A DNA stretch of 64,000 nucleotides from Streptomyces sp. WP-1 (GCF_030450125.1 NZ_CP123923.1:806001-870000), one strand, 5' to 3'; shown: positions 1-10,147, numbered from the stretch's first letter. Program-made: numbers and translations. Notes: generated by a model from the letters alone, not told the origin.

Positions 1-1
1 G

Positions 2-175
2 CGGCCACCGGCCGGCTGGGAGCTGGACCGGCCGCCGTACCACCTGGAGACCAGCGTACCCGGCGTGTTCGTGGCGGGCGACGCGCGCGCCGAGTCCGCG
101 AAGCGCGTCGCGTCCGCCGTCGGCGAGGGCGCGATGGCCGTCATGCTCGTCCACCGGTATCTGGAGCAGTCATGA
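2..175 (+). CDS. FAD-dependent thioredoxin-reductase-like oxidoreductase, C-terminal end only
   Basis: Only the last 57 residues lie in the window; the gene begins upstream. The visible end carries the motif GVFVAGDAR followed by RVASAVGEGAMAV, the C-terminal FAD-binding signature of the thioredoxin-reductase family (GxFAxGD, then a helix that contacts the flavin). Its stop overlaps the start of the next gene in an ATGA, so the two are probably translationally coupled. In related Streptomyces loci as I remember them, this position holds a response-regulator/thioredoxin-reductase fusion, but the N-terminus is not visible, so whether a receiver domain is present is unknown. Confidence 0.8.
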   Translation, partial: RPPAGWELDRPPYHLETSVPGVFVAGDARAESAKRVASAVGEGAMAVMLVHRYLEQS

Positions 176-1650
176 GCGGGCAGATCATGCCGTGCGACCC
201 GAAGGAGATCCGGTCGCTCTTCCTCTTCGAGAAGCTCACCCCCGAGCAGGTGGGGCGGCTGTGCGCCGAGGGGCGGGTGGAGCTGTTCCAGCCCGGCCCG
301 GTGTACACCGAGGGCGACCCGGCGACCTGCTTCTTCGTGATGGTCGAGGGGACGGTGGTGATCTCGCGCCGGGTCGGCGGGGACGACGTGGAGGTCTCCC
401 GGACCTCGCAGCGCGGGGTGTACGGCGGGGCGATGCAGGCGTATCTGGGCGACCGGGTGCGGCAGGTGTACGCCAACTCGCTGCGGGCCACCGAGCCGAC
501 GCGGTTCTTCGTGCTGCCCGCCGACCTGTTCGCGGACGTGATGCACGAGTGGTTCCCGATGGCGGTGCATCTGCTGGAGGGCCTGTTCTTCGGGTCGAAG
601 AACACCCAGGCGGCCATCGGGCAGCGGGAGCGGCTGCTGGCGCTCGGCTCGCTGTCGGCGGGGCTCACCCATGAGCTGAACAACCCGGCGGCCGCGGCCG
701 TGCGGGCCACCTCCGCTCTGCGGGAGCGGGTGGCGAGGATGCGGCGCAAGCTGGCCGTGATCGCCGAAGGGCCGTTCTCCCGGGACGCGTTGGCGAGTCT
801 GGTCGAGATCCAGGAGCGCACCGCCGAGCGGGTGGCGAAGGCCCCGGCGCTCAGTCCGCTGGAGGCCGCCGACCGGGAGGACCTGCTCGGGGACTGGCTG
901 GCGGACCACGGCATCGAGCAGGGCTGGCAGCCGGCGGCGACCTTCGTCCAGGCGGGGCTCGACGTCGACTGGCTGGAGCAGGTGGCGGCGGCCGTGGACG
1001 AGGAGATCCTGCCGGGCGCGGTGGGCTGGCTCAACTACACCGTCGAGACCGAGCTGTTGATGACCGAGATCGAGGACTCCACCACCCGCATCTCGCACCT
1101 GGTGGACGCGGCCAAGCAGTACGCGCAGCTGGACCGGGCGCCGTACCGCGCGGTGGACGTGCACGAACTGCTGGAGAGCACGCTGCTGATGCTGTCGGCC
1201 AAGTTCGGCTCCGGCATCCGGGTCATCAAGGAGTACGACCGGACGCTCCCGCCGGTGCCCGCCTACCCGGCGGAGCTGAACCAGGTGTGGACCAACCTCG
1301 TCGACAACGCGGTCTCCGCGATGCGGGGTTCGGGCGGCGAGGGCACTCTGACGGTGCGCACCGCGCGCGACCACGACCGGGTGCTGGTGGAGTTCCGGGA
1401 CACCGGGCCCGGGATCCCGGCGGAGATCAAGGACCGGATCTTCGACCCGTTCTTCACCACCAAGCCGGTCGGCGAGGGCACCGGGCTCGGTCTGGACATC
1501 TCCTGGCGGATCGTCGTCAACAAGCACCACGGCACGCTGCGGGTCGACTCCGAACCCGGTGACACCCGCTTCCAGGTGCTGCTGCCGCTGAGTGCCGGAC
1601 AACCCGAACCGGCCGAACCGGCCGGGGAACGACCAGAGGAGGCCGTATGA
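172..1650 (+). CDS. Cyclic-nucleotide-binding-domain sensor histidine kinase
   Basis: A 492-residue cytoplasmic protein. Residues about 14-130 look like a cyclic-nucleotide-binding (CAP-type) beta-barrel. A dimerisation region follows, with the phosphoacceptor motif LTHELNNP (His about 167), and then a HATPase domain with the N-box NLVDNAVSAM (about 375), the G1 box DTGPGIP (about 409) and the G2 box GEGTGLGLDIS (about 435). No membrane segment is visible, so the signal is likely internal. It overlaps the flavoprotein gene before it and the zinc-finger gene after it, each by ATGA. This suggests one redox or nucleotide sensing module. The partner receiver is not in the window unless it is fused to the upstream flavoprotein. 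Confidence 0.9.
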   Translation: MSGQIMPCDPKEIRSLFLFEKLTPEQVGRLCAEGRVELFQPGPVYTEGDPATCFFVMVEGTVVISRRVGGDDVEVSRTSQRGVYGGAMQAYLGDRVRQVYANSLRATEPTRFFVLPADLFADVMHEWFPMAVHLLEGLFFGSKNTQAAIGQRERLLALGSLSAGLTHELNNPAAAAVRATSALRERVARMRRKLAVIAEGPFSRDALASLVEIQERTAERVAKAPALSPLEAADREDLLGDWLADHGIEQGWQPAATFVQAGLDVDWLEQVAAAVDEEILPGAVGWLNYTVETELLMTEIEDSTTRISHLVDAAKQYAQLDRAPYRAVDVHELLESTLLMLSAKFGSGIRVIKEYDRTLPPVPAYPAELNQVWTNLVDNAVSAMRGSGGEGTLTVRTARDHDRVLVEFRDTGPGIPAEIKDRIFDPFFTTKPVGEGTGLGLDISWRIVVNKHHGTLRVDSEPGDTRFQVLLPLSAGQPEPAEPAGERPEEAV

Positions 1651-1997
1651 GCGGCGTCGAGGGCATCGATCCGAACGTCCCGCCGAGCGGCACCGGTTGC
1701 GCGGAGTGCGAGGCGGCGGGCGGGTGGTGGTTCCATCTGCGGCGCTGTGCCCAGTGCGGGCACATCGGCTGCTGCGACGACTCGCCCGCCCGGCACGCCA
1801 CCGCGCACTACCGGGCCACCGGGCATCCGGTGATCCGCAGCTTCGAGCCGGACGAGGCGTGGTTCTGGAACTTCGCCACCGAGGAACTGTCCGCCGAGGG
1901 GCCCGAACTCGCCCCGCCGTCCGGGCATCCGGCCGACCAGCCGGTGCCGGGCCCCGCCGGACGGGTGCCGCAGGACTGGGCGCGGACCCTGGGGTGA
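1647..1997 (+). CDS. UBP-type zinc finger protein
   Basis: A 116-residue protein with the ZnF-UBP pattern: CAEC (Cys18, Cys21), CAQC (Cys34, Cys37), Cys42, then His50, His54 and His60 in a helix. In eukaryotes this fold binds the free C-terminus of ubiquitin. Bacterial copies have no known ligand that I can name. The start is fixed by an ATGA overlap with the histidine kinase gene and an AGGAGG-like site just upstream (GAGGAGGCC). It probably acts with the kinase and flavoprotein, perhaps as a metal- or peptide-binding accessory, which is inference. The C-terminal 30 residues are Pro/Gly-rich and likely disordered. Confidence 0.85.
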   Translation: MSGVEGIDPNVPPSGTGCAECEAAGGWWFHLRRCAQCGHIGCCDDSPARHATAHYRATGHPVIRSFEPDEAWFWNFATEELSAEGPELAPPSGHPADQPVPGPAGRVPQDWARTLG

Positions 1998-2014
1998 GCC
2001 GGGGCGTGCGGGCC

Positions 2015-3361
2015 TCAGCGCCCGCAGTCCAGCCGCTTCAGGTCGACGGAGTCGGCGAGGGCGCGCATGCCCCGGTCGCCGGGGTGCAGATGGTCGCCGC
2101 CGTCGTACGCCGGCCGCAGGCGCTCGGGGTCACGGGGGTCGCGCAGCGTCCGGTCGAAGTCGGCGACGGCGTCGAAGCCCCCGCGCGTGCGGAGGTAGTG
2201 GTTGACCTCGCGCCGTACGGTCTCCGCGGCGCGGTCCCACTCCGGCCAGCCCTTGAAGGGGCTGATGGTGGCGGCCGTCACACACAGATGGGCCGCGTGC
2301 GCGCGGTGCGCCGACTCACGGTATCCGGCGATCAGTTGGGCGGCGGTGACGCCGGTGTGCGCCTTCAGGTCGTTGACGCCCGCGAAGAGGACGACGGTGC
2401 GCACCCCGGGCTGGGACAGCACATCGCGGTCCAGGCGGTGCAGGATGCTCTGCCCGGCGCCGTCCCCGGTGCCGTCCGCGAGCAGCTTGTCGCCGGATAT
2501 GCCCTCGTCGGCCACACCCTGTACGGCGCCGTGGGCCGTGTGCAGGCGCCGGGCCAGGTAGTCGGGCCAGCGGCGGTTGCGGTCCACGGTGGACTGCCAG
2601 CCGTCGGTGAGGGAGTCGCCGAGCGCGGCCACGGCCCCGGTGGCCGGGCGGTCGGGGCGTACGGCGACGGCGTCGACGTACCACCAGGCGCCGGTGGTCC
2701 GCGTCCAGTGGGCGCCGCCGTCCTCGGCGGTGAGATCGCCGCCCAGCCCCATGTACGACGTCTGGAGGGCCAGCGCGTGGCCGCTGGCCGGGCCCCCGGC
2801 CGCCGGGGTGCGCAGGCTCACCACTAGGTCGGCACCGGCGGGCACCCGGCCGGGCAGCGGATCGCTCCAGGCGACGGAACCGGCGGGGACGGTGATGCGG
2901 TGGGCGCCGCCGAAGGTCAGGGCGTGGTTGCCGCCGGGGCGCAGGGCGGCGCCCCGGGCGCGCAGGCCCGCGTAGACGTGGTCGAGGGTCAGCGGGCGGT
3001 CACCGAAGGCGTTGGTGAAGCGGATCCGCGGCGCACCGCCGCCGACGCTGGTGTGCACGATCATCCGGTACTGCGCGCCCGCGACGCCCGGGCCCATGCG
3101 TTCGGCGCTCGCCGCCCAGGTCAGCACGCCGGAGGCGCGGCCCGGGGCGCCCGGCGGGTGGAGGACCGTGCGGGCGGGCCCGGACTGGCAGGCGGCGACC
3201 GCCAGCAGGGCGGCGGCGACGCGGCAGCCGCGCCCGAACCGGCCGTTCACGAGGCGCCCGGCCCATCGGAACCCGGCCGTACCCCCGCGGCCGTACCCGC
3301 GTATCCCACGCTGGACATGGTCCCGCCACGGGCCCCGGTCCGCACCTCGGTGGGCGGTCAT
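2015..3361 (-). CDS. SGNH/GDSL-family secreted lipase or esterase
   Basis: A 448-residue predicted extracytoplasmic hydrolase. The GDSL block LGDSLTDGW (catalytic Ser about 250), the block GVNDL and the C-terminal DHLHPGD (catalytic Asp and His about 420-425) are all present, as expected for the SGNH family. The N-terminal part before the GDSL block is a jelly-roll-like region common in actinobacterial members. The chosen ATG has a strong GGGAGGAG site just upstream. A lipobox-like LAVAAC lies unusually far in (about residue 58), so either the leader is long or a downstream GTG (3250) is used. It follows the M4 protease gene on the same strand with a terminator-like hairpin between them. Confidence 0.85.
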   Translation of the reverse strand: MTAHRGADRGPWRDHVQRGIRGYGRGGTAGFRWAGRLVNGRFGRGCRVAAALLAVAACQSGPARTVLHPPGAPGRASGVLTWAASAERMGPGVAGAQYRMIVHTSVGGGAPRIRFTNAFGDRPLTLDHVYAGLRARGAALRPGGNHALTFGGAHRITVPAGSVAWSDPLPGRVPAGADLVVSLRTPAAGGPASGHALALQTSYMGLGGDLTAEDGGAHWTRTTGAWWYVDAVAVRPDRPATGAVAALGDSLTDGWQSTVDRNRRWPDYLARRLHTAHGAVQGVADEGISGDKLLADGTGDGAGQSILHRLDRDVLSQPGVRTVVLFAGVNDLKAHTGVTAAQLIAGYRESAHRAHAAHLCVTAATISPFKGWPEWDRAAETVRREVNHYLRTRGGFDAVADFDRTLRDPRDPERLRPAYDGGDHLHPGDRGMRALADSVDLKRLDCGR

Positions 3362-3445
3362 CGCTCTCCTCCCTCGCCGGCCCGCCGCCTGCCATGAGGC
3401 CGACGGCATCGGGAGGTCCGGTTGCCCCGCACCGGCCCGGACATG

Positions 3446-3474
3446 CGGATGCCCCGCGCGGGGCGGGGCATCCG
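3446..3474 (-). terminator. Hairpin terminator after the M4 protease gene
   Basis: Perfect 12-bp inverted repeat (CGGATGCCCCGC and its complement) with a 5-nt loop, 17 nt past the protease stop and before the SGNH hydrolase gene. There is no T-run, as is usual in Streptomyces. It may reduce read-through between the two genes. Confidence 0.65.
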
Positions 3475-3490
3475 GTCGTGCGCGAGGCCG

Positions 3491-5275
3491 TCAGTGCTTG
3501 GCGGCCGGCGTGTTCGCGACGGTCACATTGACCGCCGCCCACGCCTGGTTCACCGTCTTGTACTCGGTGCTGCTCGCGCCGTACAGGTCCTTGGCCGCCT
3601 GGAGCGTCGCGAGGCGCGCGCCGTGGAAGTCGGTCGTGGACACCATGTAGCGGGTCAGCGCGCGGTAGAAGATGGCGGTGGCCTTGGCGCGGCCGATGCC
3701 CTTCACCGTGGACTTGTCGTACGTCGGCGAGTTGTACGCCACGCCGTTGATCGTCTTCTTGCCGCTGCCCTCCGCGAGGAGGTAGTAGGCGTGCGACGAG
3801 ACACCGGAACCGGCGTGCACCTCGGTGTCGTAGGTGGCCGGGGTCCAGTAGTCGATCGTGCCCTCGAGCTTGTCGAGCGAGGGGTGGTCCAGGCGGCGCA
3901 GGAACTTCTGCGCGAGGCCCAGCTTCTCGCCGATCAGGTAGTCGGGCGTGTCCTGCTTGTTGTTGGCGTAGAACTCGACGTTGGAGCCGAAGATGTCCGC
4001 CAGCGACTCGTTGAGCGCGCCCGGCTCGCCGTACTGGTTGCCGTCCGCGTCGACGTAGGTCGGCTCCAGCTTGGCGGTCGCGTCGACCACGCCGTGGGTC
4101 AGCTCGTGACCGGTGACGTCGAGGACGACCAGCGGCTTCTTGAAGGTCTGGCCGTCACCGTCGCCGTAGAGCATGCAGGAGCAGGTCGGGTCCCAGAAGG
4201 CGTTGGCGACCTTGTTGCCCCAGTGCACCAGGCCGTGGGCGGCCTTGCCGTTGTCGGCGATGCCCTTGCGGCCGAAGGTCTTCTTGTAGAAGTCCAGCGT
4301 CTTGGTGATGCCGTACTGGGCGTCGGCGGCGGCGCTGGCGCGGTTGGAGGTCGCGCCGTTGCCCCACACGTTGCTGGTGCCGGTGAACTTCGTGCCGGCG
4401 CCGAAGCTCTCCGTGGTCTTGCCCTTGGCGTCGCGCACCTCGGTGCCGTACCGGCTCGGGTCGGCGAGCTGGTAGTGGCCGCGCGAGGTCTGCGTGGTGG
4501 TGAGACCGACGCTGCCGACGTAGAGGGTCTTGCCGGTGCCGTTCGCGGCGGACGGGAAGGCCGTCTTGGCGCCGGTGGGGGCGTCGGCGCGGCCCAGCGC
4601 GGCGGCGCGGGCGTCACCCGTGGACGGGGTGGCCGTCGCGCCGCTCTTCTGGAGGCTCTTGACGAGCTTCGGCGACAGGAACTGGTCGCTGTCGGGCGTG
4701 TTGCTGCGCACCTTGCCGGTGACGGCGTCGACCACGACGGTGTTGGTGCCGTCCTGGTCGGTCACGGTCACCTGGTAGGCGAGCGCGGAGGCGCCGTCGC
4801 GGGCGTCCACGACGAGCTGGGCGGTACCGGCCTCGCCCTTCGCGGCCTGGGCGGCCTTGGCGGCGGCCTGACCCGCGGTCAGCTTGGCCTGGGCGGCGGC
4901 GGCAGGCTTGACGGCCTGGGCGGCGGCGCGGGTCACGCCCGTGTAGGCGAGCTTGTGGTCGAGGTGGACCACGAGGTCACCGCCGAGCACCGGCAGGCCG
5001 TTGTGGGTGCGCTCGAAGCGGACGTGCCGGGCACCCTCGGGGTCCAGCATGACGTCCTGGGCCTGGAGTTCGTCACCCGTGGAGACACCGGACGCGGACG
5101 CGTGCGCGAAGGCCGCGGTGCGGGCCGCGGTCACCACGGCACCGGCATCGGTGACGGACGCGACGGAGCGCGCCTCCCCCGTCGTGGGGCCCGCGAAGGC
5201 CGTACCGGCGAGGCCCGTGGCGGCGGTGGCCACCGCGACCGCGACCGCCACTGAGCGTATGTGCGGTTTACGCAA
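3491..5275 (-). CDS. Secreted M4 (thermolysin-type) neutral metallopeptidase
   Basis: A 594-residue preproenzyme. The N-terminus is a signal peptide (SVAVAVAVATAATGLAGTAFA). A propeptide follows with FTP and PepSY-like segments (about 60-200), then the catalytic domain. The zinc motif HELTH (about residues 389-393, with the catalytic Glu) and the third ligand in NESLADIFG (about 420) are intact, and the C-terminal helical domain carries GSGVSSHAYY. The enzyme should degrade extracellular protein. The start is a TTG preceded by GAAGGAA at a rather long distance. No ATG or GTG upstream fits better. The 5' leader contains a small perfect hairpin (5331-5348). Confidence 0.93.
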   Translation of the reverse strand: MRKPHIRSVAVAVAVATAATGLAGTAFAGPTTGEARSVASVTDAGAVVTAARTAAFAHASASGVSTGDELQAQDVMLDPEGARHVRFERTHNGLPVLGGDLVVHLDHKLAYTGVTRAAAQAVKPAAAAQAKLTAGQAAAKAAQAAKGEAGTAQLVVDARDGASALAYQVTVTDQDGTNTVVVDAVTGKVRSNTPDSDQFLSPKLVKSLQKSGATATPSTGDARAAALGRADAPTGAKTAFPSAANGTGKTLYVGSVGLTTTQTSRGHYQLADPSRYGTEVRDAKGKTTESFGAGTKFTGTSNVWGNGATSNRASAAADAQYGITKTLDFYKKTFGRKGIADNGKAAHGLVHWGNKVANAFWDPTCSCMLYGDGDGQTFKKPLVVLDVTGHELTHGVVDATAKLEPTYVDADGNQYGEPGALNESLADIFGSNVEFYANNKQDTPDYLIGEKLGLAQKFLRRLDHPSLDKLEGTIDYWTPATYDTEVHAGSGVSSHAYYLLAEGSGKKTINGVAYNSPTYDKSTVKGIGRAKATAIFYRALTRYMVSTTDFHGARLATLQAAKDLYGASSTEYKTVNQAWAAVNVTVANTPAAKH

Positions 5276-6766
<1,491 letters not shown>

Positions 6767-6820
6767 GCCGCGAGCGTCCTGATCTTGGCAGAAGGCGTGT
6801 CCTCGGGTCAGGATGCCCGC

Positions 6821-7498
6821 ATGAAGGGTGATCTCTTTTCCAGTCGGCACATGGTGCGGGCGGCCACCGGACCCGGGATGTCCGTCGAGAACGCCAAGTG
6901 CCTTCGGTACGCGGTGGACGGCGAGATGTACGCCCGGCAGGGCGCGATGGTCGCCCACCGCGGTGACCTGCGGTTCGAGCGCAAGGGGCAGGGCGTCGGG
7001 GGCATGCTCAAGCGCGCGGTCACCGGGGAGGGCCTGCCCCTGATGGCGGTGCGCGGGCGGGGCGAGGTCTGGCTCGCGCACGAGGCGCAGAACTGCTTCG
7101 TCGTGGAGATGGAGCCCGGCGACCGGTTCACCGTGGGCGGCCGGCATGTGCTGTGCTTCGACCCCTCGCTGTCGTACGAGATCCGGACCGTCAAGGGCTC
7201 CGGCGTCACCGCGGGCGGCCTGTTCAACAGCGTGTTCAGCGGCAGCGGCCGGCTCGGTCTGGTCTGCGAGGGCGATCCGCTGGTCATCCCGGTCTCGGCG
7301 GAGCAGCCGGTGTACGTCGACACGGACGCGGTGGTCGGCTGGAGCGAGGCCCTGGAGACCTCGCTGCACCGCTCGCAGTCGGTAGGGTCGATGCTGCGCG
7401 GCGGCTCCGGCGAGGCCGTGCAGCTGATGCTCCGGGGCGAGGGCGTGGTCGTCGTACGTCCGAGCGAGCTGACCCGGCACAAGCCGCAGCAGCACTGA
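6821..7498 (+). CDS. AIM24 family protein
   Basis: About 225 residues of beta-rich sequence typical of the AIM24/TIGR00266-like double-stranded beta-helix family (blocks VENAKCLRY, GDLRFERKG, GDRFTVGGRHVLCFD, SVGSMLRGGSGE). The molecular function of the family is unknown; homologues in yeast affect mitochondrial membrane organisation. No signal peptide or membrane helix is visible. I chose the internal ATG over a TTG 36 nt upstream. The gene is followed after 19 nt by the dehydratase gene, so the two may be co-transcribed. Confidence 0.82.
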   Translation: MKGDLFSSRHMVRAATGPGMSVENAKCLRYAVDGEMYARQGAMVAHRGDLRFERKGQGVGGMLKRAVTGEGLPLMAVRGRGEVWLAHEAQNCFVVEMEPGDRFTVGGRHVLCFDPSLSYEIRTVKGSGVTAGGLFNSVFSGSGRLGLVCEGDPLVIPVSAEQPVYVDTDAVVGWSEALETSLHRSQSVGSMLRGGSGEAVQLMLRGEGVVVVRPSELTRHKPQQH

Positions 7499-7517
7499 AC
7501 GGGAAGGGTGGCACACC

Positions 7518-8480
7518 GTGATCGGCATCTCCGAGATCGAAGCCGCGGCCGGGCTGATCGCCCCGCATGTGGTGCGGACACCGACCGTGGCGAGCCCCGG
7601 GCTCGGCGCGCTGCTCGGCGTCCCGGTCACCGCCAAGCTCGAACTGCTCCAGCGCACCGGCTCGTTCAAGGCGCGCGGGGCGGCGGCGAAGCTGCTGTCG
7701 CTGAGCGAGGCGGAGCGGGCGGCGGGCGTGGTCGCGGTCAGCGGCGGCAACCACGGGATCGCGCTCGCGGTGATGGCGGCGGCCCTCGATGTGAAGGCGA
7801 CCGTGGTGATACCCCGCACCGCGCCCGCGCGTTCGCTCGCGCTCGCCGAGGAGGCCGGGGCGTCGCTGCGGCTGACCGACGGCATGGACGGCGCCTTCGC
7901 GCTGGGGATGCGGCTCGCGGACGAAGGGCGCACACTGGTCCACCCGTTCGACGACCCGGCCGTGATCGCCGGGCAGGGCACGGTCGGCCTCGAACTGGCC
8001 GAGGACGCCGACGACGGGCTGACGGACGTCCTCGTCAGCATCGGCGGGGGCGGGCTGATCTCGGGCATCGCGGCGGCGCTGCGGGCCCGGCGGCCCGGGG
8101 TGCGGGTGTGGGGCGTGGAGACGGCGGGCGCGGAGGCGATGTCGGCCGCGCTGAAGGCGGGCGGCCCGGTGCCGGTCCCGCTGTCCTCCCTGGTCACCAC
8201 GCTCAGCGCGCCCAGCGTCTGCCGGCTGACCTACGACCACACCGCCGAGTTGGTCGAGGACGTGCTGGTGGTCCCGGACCGGGAGGCCGTCCGCGGCTGC
8301 CTGGACCTCTCCACCCACGCCAAACTCTGGGCGGAACCCGCCGCGGGCTGCCTGCTCCCGGCCGCCCGTGAGATCCTCTCCCGCGTCGGCCCCGCCGCCC
8401 ATCTGGGCCTGGTGGTGTGCGGCGGCAACACGACCCTGGCAGAGGTGACGGACTGGGCGGAGCGGTTCGGGCTGGGGTAG
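7518..8480 (+). CDS. PLP-dependent threonine/serine dehydratase
   Basis: A 320-residue fold-type II PLP enzyme. The cofactor lysine sits in GSFKARG (about Lys51), the Asn-containing SGGNHG loop binds the substrate carboxylate, and the phosphate-binding glycine loop is IGGGGLISG. The likely reaction is deamination of L-threonine or L-serine to the 2-oxoacid. At 320 residues it lacks the C-terminal ACT-like regulatory domain of biosynthetic IlvA, so it is a catabolic or promiscuous type. The start is GTG behind GGGAAGGGTGG. It lies immediately downstream of the AIM24 gene. Confidence 0.88.
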   Translation: MIGISEIEAAAGLIAPHVVRTPTVASPGLGALLGVPVTAKLELLQRTGSFKARGAAAKLLSLSEAERAAGVVAVSGGNHGIALAVMAAALDVKATVVIPRTAPARSLALAEEAGASLRLTDGMDGAFALGMRLADEGRTLVHPFDDPAVIAGQGTVGLELAEDADDGLTDVLVSIGGGGLISGIAAALRARRPGVRVWGVETAGAEAMSAALKAGGPVPVPLSSLVTTLSAPSVCRLTYDHTAELVEDVLVVPDREAVRGCLDLSTHAKLWAEPAAGCLLPAAREILSRVGPAAHLGLVVCGGNTTLAEVTDWAERFGLG

Positions 8481-8599
8481 GGGTGGCGGGACCGCTGCCC
8501 CTCGCCCACCGTCCATCGCCCACCGCGCATCAGCCTTCGGTCTTCGGCCTTCGGAGGCTCCTCCGTTTTCATGGGCGTCAGGCCGGGGACTCGGGGCCC

Positions 8600-9571
8600 A
8601 TGGTGCGAATCGGATACACGATGATGACCGAGCAGGCCGGGCCCCGGGAGTTGGTGGAGCATGTGGTGGGGGCCGAGGAGGTCGGGTTCGACTTCTCGGT
8701 GATCTCGGACCACTACTTTCCGTGGCTGCGGGCACAGGGGCACGCCCCCTACGCGTGGAGCGTGCTGGGTGCCGCCGCGCAGGCCACCTCGCGGATCCCG
8801 CTGATGACCTACGTGACCTGTCCCATCCGGCGCTACCACCCGGCCGTCGTGGCCCAGAAGGCGGCGACCGTGCAACTGCTGTCCGAGGGCAGGTTCCGGC
8901 TCGGGCTCGGCGCGGGTGAGAACCTGAACGAGCATGTGGTGGGCGGCGGTTGGCCCCCGGTGGATGTGCGCCACGAGATGCTGGAAGAGGCCGTGGAGAT
9001 CATCCGCGCGCTGTTCGAGGGCAAGCACGTCACCCACCACGGCCGGCACTACCAGGTGGAGTCGGCCCGGCTGTGGGACGTGCCGGGGCCGCCCCCGCCG
9101 ATCGGTATCGCGGTCTCCGGCGAGCAGTCCTGCCGGCTCGCGGGACAACTCGGCGACCTGGTGATCGCGACCGAGCCGAAGCCCGACCTGCTCGCGGCGT
9201 TCGACCGCCACGGCGGCCGCGGCAAGCCCCGCGTCGGCCAGCTGCCGGTGTGCTACGACCCGGACCGGGACACGGCCGTCAAGCGGGCCCACGCCCAGTT
9301 CCGCTGGTTCGGCCTCGGCTGGAAGGTGAACGCCGAACTGCCCCACCCCGACTCCTTCGAGTCCGCGACCCAGTTCGTCACCCCCGACGACGTGGCCGCC
9401 TCCATTCCGTGCGGCGACGACCCGGACGCCTTCATCGAGGCCGTACGGCCGTACGCGCAGGCCGGGTTCGAGGAGGTCGCCCTGGTGCAGATCGGCGGTG
9501 ACACCCAGCCGGAGTTCCTGAAGTGGTCGGCGAAGACCCTGCTGCCCGCGCTGCGGGAGGCGTTCGGCTGA
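8600..9571 (+). CDS. F420-dependent LLM-class oxidoreductase, G6PDH-like
   Basis: A 323-residue luciferase-like monooxygenase-fold protein. The N-terminus MVRIGYTMMTEQAGPRELV, the central FRLGLGAGENLNEHVVG and the C-terminal EVALVQIGGDTQPEFLKW match the actinobacterial F420-dependent glucose-6-phosphate-dehydrogenase-like subfamily (TIGR03557 type). Such enzymes transfer hydride between a small organic substrate and coenzyme F420; the substrate cannot be told from sequence. The ATG chosen starts exactly at the conserved N-terminus. Longer in-frame sequence upstream is low-complexity and not conserved. Confidence 0.88.
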   Translation: MVRIGYTMMTEQAGPRELVEHVVGAEEVGFDFSVISDHYFPWLRAQGHAPYAWSVLGAAAQATSRIPLMTYVTCPIRRYHPAVVAQKAATVQLLSEGRFRLGLGAGENLNEHVVGGGWPPVDVRHEMLEEAVEIIRALFEGKHVTHHGRHYQVESARLWDVPGPPPPIGIAVSGEQSCRLAGQLGDLVIATEPKPDLLAAFDRHGGRGKPRVGQLPVCYDPDRDTAVKRAHAQFRWFGLGWKVNAELPHPDSFESATQFVTPDDVAASIPCGDDPDAFIEAVRPYAQAGFEEVALVQIGGDTQPEFLKWSAKTLLPALREAFG

Positions 9572-9574
9572 CGG

Positions 9575-9599
9575 GGGCTCGACCGGGGCGAACGGGGTA
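9575..9599 (+). promoter_or_regulatory. SigB-type promoter match before the SsgA-like gene
   Basis: GGCT, a 15-nt spacer, then GGGTAC. This fits the S. coelicolor SigB-family pattern GNNT-N14-16-GGGTAY. It ends 41 nt upstream of the GTG start at 9641, a reasonable leader length. The pattern is short, so a chance match is possible. Confidence 0.5.
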
Positions 9600-9640
9600 C
9601 CAGAGCTTCGATACGCCGATCGTCCCGGGAGGTTCCCAGC

Positions 9641-10066
9641 GTGAACACCGTCGTGCACAAGACCCTGGTGGTGCAGCTCCATGCCCCCGGCACCGGCCGC
9701 TTCCCGGTCCTCGCCCATCTCGGGTACGACGCCGACGACCCCTTCGCCGTCACCATCGTATTCGCCCACGACGGCCATGTGCTGGCCACCTGGCGCCTCG
9801 ACCGGGAGATGCTCGCCGAGGGCCTGGACAGGCCGGTCGGCGTCGGCGACGTACGGCTGCGGCCCGCCGACACGGGGATGTGGCAGGAGCTGCGCATGGA
9901 GTTCCTCGGGGAGCCGCGCCCGGACGGCGGGCGGCAGCGCGCGGTGGTGTACGCCTGGGCACCGGCCGTGGCCATGTTCGTGCGCGAGACCCGCGAGATC
10001 GTACCGCCGGGCCGCGAACGCGTCCCGGTGGACGAGCTGTTGGCGGACATCCTCGCCACGGGATGA
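9641..10066 (+). CDS. ssgC: SsgA-like sporulation/cell-division regulator (ssgC-like)
   Basis: A 141-residue protein with the SALP-family pattern: an N-terminal beta-rich half (LGYDADDPFAVTIVF), the block TWRLDREMLAEGLDRP and GVGDVRLRP, then a C-terminal helix. SsgA-like proteins act at division or spore septa together with SsgB. The start is GTG behind GGGAGG. The ssgC name rests only on gene order (an ssgC gene lies near sigL in S. coelicolor, from memory), so treat it as tentative. The family call itself is firm. Confidence 0.75.
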   Translation: MNTVVHKTLVVQLHAPGTGRFPVLAHLGYDADDPFAVTIVFAHDGHVLATWRLDREMLAEGLDRPVGVGDVRLRPADTGMWQELRMEFLGEPRPDGGRQRAVVYAWAPAVAMFVRETREIVPPGRERVPVDELLADILATG

Positions 10067-10089
10067 GCGGCTGATGTCACGGGACGCTC

Positions 10090-10147
10090 GTCAGCGAGCG
10101 GCGGCAGGTGAGGCCCGCGTCAGCGACCGGCGGCCGGTGAGGCCCGG
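10090..10147. repeat. Tandem duplication, two 29-nt units
   Basis: Two adjacent 29-nt units at 10090-10118 and 10119-10147, differing at about four positions, both beginning GTCAGCGA. They lie inside the decayed reading frame between the SsgA-like and DUF6328 genes. Confidence 0.75.

Noticed and set aside
1647..1997. Bacterial ubiquitin system
   Set aside because: The zinc finger belongs to the UBP fold, but no ubiquitin-like, E1, E2 or JAB-type gene is visible in the window.
3422..5254. A 610-codon plus-strand open frame over the M4 protease gene
   Set aside because: Antisense shadow of the protease. The protein would be Val/Gly/Arg repeats without any motif.
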